Shown here one piece after another: positions 59,814 through 64,000 of a DNA stretch of 64,000 nucleotides (the first letter of the stretch is position 1; every line of letters starts with the position of its first letter). The notes below the pieces were generated by a model, which did no database searches, was not told the origin of the DNA, and saw only the letters and a list, made by a program, of their open reading frames with translations. This stretch comes from Candidatus Izimoplasma sp. ZiA1 (GTDB taxonomy: Bacteria; Bacillota_I; Bacilli_A; Izemoplasmatales; Izemoplasmataceae). A program made the translations under genes and the position numbers. The stretch spans positions 1 through 64,000 of the forward strand of contig NQYJ01000009.1 in NCBI GenBank assembly GCA_002285055.1, read 5' to 3'.

Positions 59814-61049
59814 TTAAATAACGAAATCTCCATTTTTAAATACTTGAACTTTTGTACCATCTTTTTTAGTTCCAACAATGTTCATGTCTTCACTACCAAA
59901 CATAAAGTCAGAGTGTGCCATAGACATGTTAGCACCAGCAGCTTTTAACTCATCAGCACTCATTTTAGTTCCACCCTTAACGTTCATAGGATATGCTTGT
60001 CCTAAAGCTAAATGACAACTTGCATTTTCATCAAATAAAGTATTAAGGAATAAAATACCAGAGTTAGAAATTGGTGAATCGTGACTTATTAAAGCAACTT
60101 CACCTAAGTATGAACTACCTTCATCATTTTTAAGTAAGTTTTCTAAAGTTTCTTTTTGTTTTGCTGCATCATAATCAACAACTTTACCGTCTTTAAAAAC
60201 AAGCCAGAAATCTTCAATCAAATTTCCTTGATAGTTTAAAGGTTTAGTTGCAACAACTTTCCCATTAACACCATTTTTTAAAGGCATTGTGAAATTTTCT
60301 TCTGTTGGGATATTTGGGTTAAAATAAACACCTTTAGTAGAGTCTTCTCCACCACCAGCCCATACATGATTATCAACAAGTTTAAGATGTAAATCAGTAC
60401 CTAAACTATTTGAAAAATGTAACTCTTCAAAATTTAAATCATTTAATACTTTGTTATGAGCTAATAAAGTTTTATTATGTTCTGCCCATTCAGCAATTGG
60501 ATCATTACTTTCAGTAACTCTTGATGCAACTAAAATCGCATCCCATAAAGCTTCAACCGCTTCATCACCTTTTAAGTTAGGGAATACTTTTTCTGCCCAA
60601 ACTTTGTTTGGCGCAGCAACGATAGACCATTGTGCATGGTTACCCATCATATGATCTTGATAGAATTTGAACGCTTTACTTCTTGCGATTCCTGATTTTT
60701 GCATTTTTATAGGATCTACTCCAGCGTTTAAACCTGGAATAGGAGAAGTAATACTAATTACACAACCACCTTGATCCATAAAATACTTAGCTTTTTCAAT
60801 ACTCCATTGTGGAATTTCTTCTAATGTTTCAACACTCATATTGTCATACCCTAGACGTGAAACATAGTCATCACTCCAGTTAACATTTACTTCTTTAGCT
60901 CCTCTATTATAAGCAGCCTCAACAATTAACCTTGCTAATTCTTTAGTTTCAGTTGATGAGTTAACCCAAACTAATTGATTTGTTTGTACATTAGCTCCAA
61001 CCTCAACTGCTAGTTTTGCATATTTTTTTAATAATTCTAATTTTGCCAT
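59814..61049 (-). CDS. ampS: M29-family aminopeptidase (AmpS/PepS-like)
   Basis: 411 residues, full length for the thermophilic-aminopeptidase family M29. It cleaves N-terminal residues from peptides in the cytoplasm with a two-metal centre. NIPTEENFTMPLK, LISHDSPISNSGILFLNTLFDENASCHLALGQAYP and MAHSDFMFGSEDMNIVG contain the conserved Glu, His, Tyr and His/Asp ligands. AAAGGAATGGTATATT precedes the ATG. Single-gene unit with its own terminator. Confidence 0.93.
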   Translation of the reverse strand: MAKLELLKKYAKLAVEVGANVQTNQLVWVNSSTETKELARLIVEAAYNRGAKEVNVNWSDDYVSRLGYDNMSVETLEEIPQWSIEKAKYFMDQGGCVISITSPIPGLNAGVDPIKMQKSGIARSKAFKFYQDHMMGNHAQWSIVAAPNKVWAEKVFPNLKGDEAVEALWDAILVASRVTESNDPIAEWAEHNKTLLAHNKVLNDLNFEELHFSNSLGTDLHLKLVDNHVWAGGGEDSTKGVYFNPNIPTEENFTMPLKNGVNGKVVATKPLNYQGNLIEDFWLVFKDGKVVDYDAAKQKETLENLLKNDEGSSYLGEVALISHDSPISNSGILFLNTLFDENASCHLALGQAYPMNVKGGTKMSADELKAAGANMSMAHSDFMFGSEDMNIVGTKKDGTKVQVFKNGDFVI

Positions 61050-61287
61050 AATATACCATTCCTTTCACTATCATATTATATCATCATTACTTAGAAGAAT
61101 TACAGCTAATTTAAGAAAGTTTTATTAAATTAATTACGAGCTTATCCCTTGAATAATAAATCTAAAAAACTAGACCCTAGTAAATATGAATTAAATAGCT
61201 GAAATAGTCAGTTTTTACTTTAGAAACAGTTTGAAATAAGGTATAATATTATATGAACTATTTAATTAAAAACATAGGAGAGATAAT

Positions 61288-61710
61288 ATGAAACTAGTAT
61301 TAAGATTAAAACCAAATCAGCTATATCAAATGAGTGCACTATTAGTCATAATTGTGGCTATGAATATCTTTAATATAGTACAGCAGGAATCAATAACGTT
61401 AAGTATTGCTTTATTAGCTGCAATTGTAACAGAAGTCTTCATTACTTTTATGGATACTAGAAGAGATGTAATTACAATTGATAGTAAAGAGATAGTATAT
61501 AACTACCTATTATTTAAAAGAACAGTTGATAATAGCACAATTGAACGTATTGGCGTTCAACAAACTAGAAAAAAAGACAAAGTTGTTATTTTTTATAATG
61601 TAAATGATAAAAATAAGATATTGGTAATTAAAGATGTTTTTAAAACACCAATGAGTGAAATAATTGAAAGATTAAATAATGTAATGAAAGTTCAAAACTA
61701 CCTTAATTAG
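61288..61710 (+). CDS. Two-helix membrane protein with PH-like domain
   Basis: 140 residues: two membrane helices (about 14-30 and 38-54) and a soluble beta-rich part (RRDVITIDSKEIVYNYLLFKRTVDNSTIERIGV...NKILVIKDVF) with the strand pattern of bacterial PH domains. No specific family recognised. A TATAAT-like box (61241-61248) and AGGAGAG precede the ATG. Single gene. Confidence 0.65.
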   Translation: MKLVLRLKPNQLYQMSALLVIIVAMNIFNIVQQESITLSIALLAAIVTEVFITFMDTRRDVITIDSKEIVYNYLLFKRTVDNSTIERIGVQQTRKKDKVVIFYNVNDKNKILVIKDVFKTPMSEIIERLNNVMKVQNYLN

Positions 61711-61713
61711 AAA

Positions 61714-61746
61714 AAAAGCATCTTCATTAGAAAGATGCTTTTTTAT
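61714..61746 (+). terminator. Terminator after PH-like protein gene
   Basis: AGCATCTT (61717-61724) pairs with AAGATGCT (61732-61739), with A and T runs outside. Confidence 0.9.
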
Positions 61747-61757
61747 TTGCGATATTC

Positions 61758-61787
61758 TTGTAATTTAACGCTTTAAAGTGGTATACT
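61758..61787 (+). promoter_or_regulatory. Promoter without a following gene
   Basis: TTGTAA (61758-61763), 18 bases, TATACT (61782-61787). No ORF with a ribosome site follows before the terminator at 62080; the 61790-62075 stretch is AT-rich and otherwise featureless to me. It may drive a small RNA. Confidence 0.4.
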
Positions 61788-62079
61788 ACATATGTAACAT
61801 ACTTAAAGCTATTTTTACTACTTTTAACTAATTTCTATGTCTGGCAGATTCAGGTAGTATAGGAGTTGTGAATTAATTTTTTAGTAAATAATTAAGCAAT
61901 GTTATCTTATGTTTTTGAATTATTAGTATTATTAAGTAATTAGTAGATCCAAATATTCATTTTTAGAAGTATTATTTATGTATTAGTAGAATTTTTAGAA
62001 TTAAAGAATTTGTAAATGTTGTTTAGCCAGATTGATTTTGTTTTAAGCAACTCCTCTACTAGCCATACGAATTAGTTAA

Positions 62080-62103
62080 GAAGGCAAAATTTGCCTTCTT
62101 TTT
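62080..62103. terminator. Bidirectional terminator before Fic gene end
   Basis: GAAGGCA (62080-62086) pairs with TGCCTTC (62092-62098) over AAATT, with flanking A and T runs. Confidence 0.88.
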
Positions 62104-63151
62104 ATGTAGATAAATATTTATTTACATAAATTACTTCTTTACCGACTTTTATCTGTTTTAGGATATTTATTGAAACTAATTCCTTTAAATATTTTGATGC
62201 AGTATTTCTCGAAATGTTTAACTGACTTCGAAAAATCTCGTTTTTAGTGTATGGGTATTTAAAGATATGATTAACAAAATCTTGATAGTCTAACTTAGTA
62301 ATTTTCCCTTTAATTTCCACTTTAGCGTCATCAATCTTTTTTTGAAGATTTTGTATTTCAATAATTGTGTTATTAGCGGATACTTCAACTGCATTTAAAT
62401 AGTAGAATACAAATTGCTCTATTTTTTTGTGATCATTGTGACAATCTTTTAGTAAGTCTAAATAGTCTTTTTTTGTTTTGTTAAAGTATTTACTAATGTT
62501 AAAAACTGGATATTTTAGCAGTTCCTTTTTTCTTAGAAAAAGAACATTAAGAATTCTACCTGAACGTCCATTGCCTTTTTCAAAAGGATGTATTGCCTCA
62601 TATTGAAAATGAATTAGTGCAGCTTTTATAAGAGGATGATAATCATCCTCTATATCATTTGTATAGGTTAAAAGATTATCTATGTAATTTTTAATTGATT
62701 GCTCTTTTTGGGGAGGGACATAAATCACTTCATCTGTTAGTTTATTAAAAACTTTTAATCCTGGGATTTTTCTAAAATCGCTATTATCTGGTTCAACAAA
62801 ATGCTGAACTGACTTTATTAATTTAACGTCAAAAACTCCGTTATTTAATAAGTCTTTATAGGAAATATTCATAGCTCTTATATAGTTGGTTGTTAATCTA
62901 GCCATTTCGTTATTATGGTTAACAGCGCTAATTCTTAAAAATACTTCTTGCTTTGTGATGTGATAGTCATCAATTGCATTAGATTCAATTGCTTCTAACA
63001 CATAAATGTATTTAAGAATAATGTCAAGATCTTTGATACTGCTAAGGACCCCGTTCAGTTCTCCAAGAGCAAACATTGCGCTTGTTAGTTTCATATTTAT
63101 AGCTTTTGTTGATAGGTTTATACTAAATGGTAATTTCTTAAGTCTGTACAT
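62102..63151 (-). CDS. Fic-domain protein (putative AMP-transferase) with winged helix
   Basis: 349 residues. The Fic core holds HPFEKGNGRSGR (His188-Arg199), the full catalytic motif for moving AMP or another nucleotide part to a target hydroxyl. Before it VPPQKEQSIKNYIDNLLTY is the usual Fic-N pattern. The N-terminal inhibitory helix reads EAIESNAIDD where class II Fic proteins have SSxIEG: the inhibitory Glu is Asp here. The end (about 285-349) is a winged helix (FRSQLNISRNTASKYLKELVSINIL), so it could regulate DNA. Start ATG 63151 after GAGGTG. No antitoxin partner is adjacent. Confidence 0.88.
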   Translation of the reverse strand: MYRLKKLPFSINLSTKAINMKLTSAMFALGELNGVLSSIKDLDIILKYIYVLEAIESNAIDDYHITKQEVFLRISAVNHNNEMARLTTNYIRAMNISYKDLLNNGVFDVKLIKSVQHFVEPDNSDFRKIPGLKVFNKLTDEVIYVPPQKEQSIKNYIDNLLTYTNDIEDDYHPLIKAALIHFQYEAIHPFEKGNGRSGRILNVLFLRKKELLKYPVFNISKYFNKTKKDYLDLLKDCHNDHKKIEQFVFYYLNAVEVSANNTIIEIQNLQKKIDDAKVEIKGKITKLDYQDFVNHIFKYPYTKNEIFRSQLNISRNTASKYLKELVSINILKQIKVGKEVIYVNKYLST

Positions 63152-63288
63152 TGATATCACCTCGTAATCATTATAGTTTATAAGCTCTTTAAATTCAACT
63201 ATACATGCGCATAAAATTGAAATTTTTGTGCAGGTACAACAAACTAATTTATATTATTATTTTGTATTTATAAACATTTATGAATAGC

Positions 63289-63316
63289 TTGAGTAAAAGG
63301 TTTTAAGCAGTATAAT
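63289..63316 (+). promoter_or_regulatory. Promoter of the final flavoprotein gene
   Basis: TTGAGT (63289-63294), 16 bases, TATAAT (63311-63316); the leader to ATG 63364 is about 40 bases with AAGGAG. Confidence 0.6.
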
Positions 63317-63363
63317 GTAGATGATTATATTTTTTAAACAATACATAATAAGGAGAAAAAATA

Positions 63364-64000
63364 ATGAAAAAACAAAGTTATGATGTAGTAATTATTGGTG
63401 GTAGTGCTGCAGGGTTAGTTGCTGCAATGACAACAAAATCTTTTTACAGTAATAAAAGTGTATTAGTAATAAGAAAAGAAGAAAAAGTAATGATACCATG
63501 TGGTATACCTTATATTTTTGGTACACTTGGTACGTCTGATAAAAATATTCTTCCTGATGGTGGATTAATTAAATCTGGCGTGGAAATTAAAGTAGCTGAG
63601 GTAACAAAAATTAACAAGGATGAACATGATTTAGTTTTGAAAAATGGTGAAATTATTGGTTATGACAAACTTGTTATTGCTACAGGTTCAAAACCATATG
63701 TTCCAAAATTTATAACTGGTACAAATTTAAAAAATGTATTTACTATTCCAAAAAATAAGGATTACTTAGACGTGCTAAATAATGAACTAAAAGGTCTAAA
63801 AAAAATAGCTGTTATTGGCGCAGGATTTATAGGTGTAGAGTTAAGTGATGAATTAGTAAAAAATGGAAAAGAAGTTAGCTTAATTGAAGTTGAAGATCAT
63901 ATATTAGAAGCAGCATTTGATGAAGAGGCTTCTGTAATAGCAGAAGAAATGTTAATAAATCGTGGAGTAAACTTAATTAATTGCGCAAAAGTTACTGCAA
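63364..64000 (+). CDS. FAD/NAD oxidoreductase, CoA-disulfide-reductase/NADH-oxidase type (3' end outside window)
   Basis: The first 212 residues are visible; the frame is open to the window end. SYDVVIIGGSAAGLVAAMTTK is the FAD site, MIPCGIPYIFG carries the single redox Cys of the CoA-disulfide reductase, NADH oxidase and NADH peroxidase group, VIATGSKPYVP follows, and IAVIGAGFIGVELSDEL is the NAD(P) site. The missing part would hold the second FAD motif and dimer domain. AAGGAG lies before ATG 63364. Family is clear; whether it reduces oxygen, peroxide, sulfur or CoA-disulfide is open. Confidence 0.88.
   Translation, partial: MKKQSYDVVIIGGSAAGLVAAMTTKSFYSNKSVLVIRKEEKVMIPCGIPYIFGTLGTSDKNILPDGGLIKSGVEIKVAEVTKINKDEHDLVLKNGEIIGYDKLVIATGSKPYVPKFITGTNLKNVFTIPKNKDYLDVLNNELKGLKKIAVIGAGFIGVELSDELVKNGKEVSLIEVEDHILEAAFDEEASVIAEEMLINRGVNLINCAKVTA

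Noticed and set aside
1..64000. UGA read as Trp, as in mycoplasmas
   Set aside because: All gene products are full length with UGA as stop, Trp is always UGG, and no gene needs a UGA read-through to match family length.
1..64000. CRISPR arrays, tRNA/rRNA genes, insertion sequences, prophage
   Set aside because: Reading all gaps I found no regularly spaced repeats, no tRNA-like cloverleaf with CCA or T-loop in place, no transposase or integrase ORF and no phage structural genes.

Overview
The window is AT-rich bacterial chromosome with short intergenic gaps, strong GGAGG-type ribosome binding sites, TTGACA/TATAAT-type promoters and many hairpin-plus-T-run terminators. Every protein reads through with TGG as the Trp codon, so the standard bacterial code applies. 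Of the roughly 60 genes whose stop I checked, only one (the FGGY kinase) ends in UGA; the rest use UAA or UAG. Together with biotin-dependent Na+ decarboxylase subunits, ETF-linked dehydrogenases, HypA/HypB and the absence of any visible respiratory chain, this suggests an anaerobic, fermentative, low-GC Firmicutes/Tenericutes-border organism (Izemoplasma/Haloplasma-like). That placement is inference from style and gene content only. I see no rRNA, tRNA, CRISPR array, transposase or phage module.

Layout. 1-4.7 kb: 3' part of a sensor histidine kinase, two small SHOCT-domain membrane proteins, a His-rich exported protein, a lipoprotein, a free-standing BFD-like ferredoxin, an HD-GYP protein and a small membrane protein. 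4.7-8.2 kb: a 1104-residue surface protein with a seven-blade RCC1 propeller followed by DUF5011-type Ig-like repeats. 8.5-11.2 kb: cold-shock protein, two GNAT acetyltransferases, exonuclease III and a DUF1904 protein. 11.2-15.1 kb: a heterodimeric ABC exporter. 15.2-18.7 kb: RlmA-like rRNA methyltransferase, DUF2785 protein, a lone TIR-like protein, and a multispanning membrane protein.

18.8-29.3 kb is one long operon under one good promoter: FGGY kinase, BON-GlpA-BFD fusion, FAD/NAD oxidoreductase, DUF1667 protein, FAD-linked oxidase, EtfB, EtfA, second FAD-linked oxidase and a GntR/UTRA regulator. It looks like a complete phosphorylate-and-oxidise route in which electrons leave through an electron-transfer flavoprotein. 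29.4-37.8 kb is mixed: TMEM164-like protein, acetate transporter, Nudix, redox protein, nitroreductase, AlkC glycosylase with a diguanylate cyclase, an ArsB/NhaD permease, and a small gene behind an attenuator-like leader. 38.4-43.6 kb (minus strand): GDPD with a TetR regulator, then hypB - 894-residue Fe-S/FAD oxidoreductase - hypA with paired operator-like palindromes at the promoter. 43.9-47.8 kb: birA-oadA-oadG-biotin carrier-oadB, a Na+-pumping decarboxylase set with its own biotin ligase.

48-64 kb: a 1238-residue HRDC/SF1 helicase whose C-terminal nuclease fold has lost its catalytic residues, DJ-1 protein, cupin, TetR regulator divergent from an MMPL/RND exporter, ZIP transporter, TRM11-like methyltransferase, secreted endonuclease I, M29 aminopeptidase, a small membrane protein, a gene-free stretch with a promoter, a Fic protein and the start of a CoA-disulfide-reductase-like flavoprotein cut by the window end. 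The items most worth following up are the 18.8-29.3 kb operon, the lone TIR protein, the helicase with a dead nuclease domain, the hypB/oxidoreductase/hypA unit and the leader at 37.9 kb.
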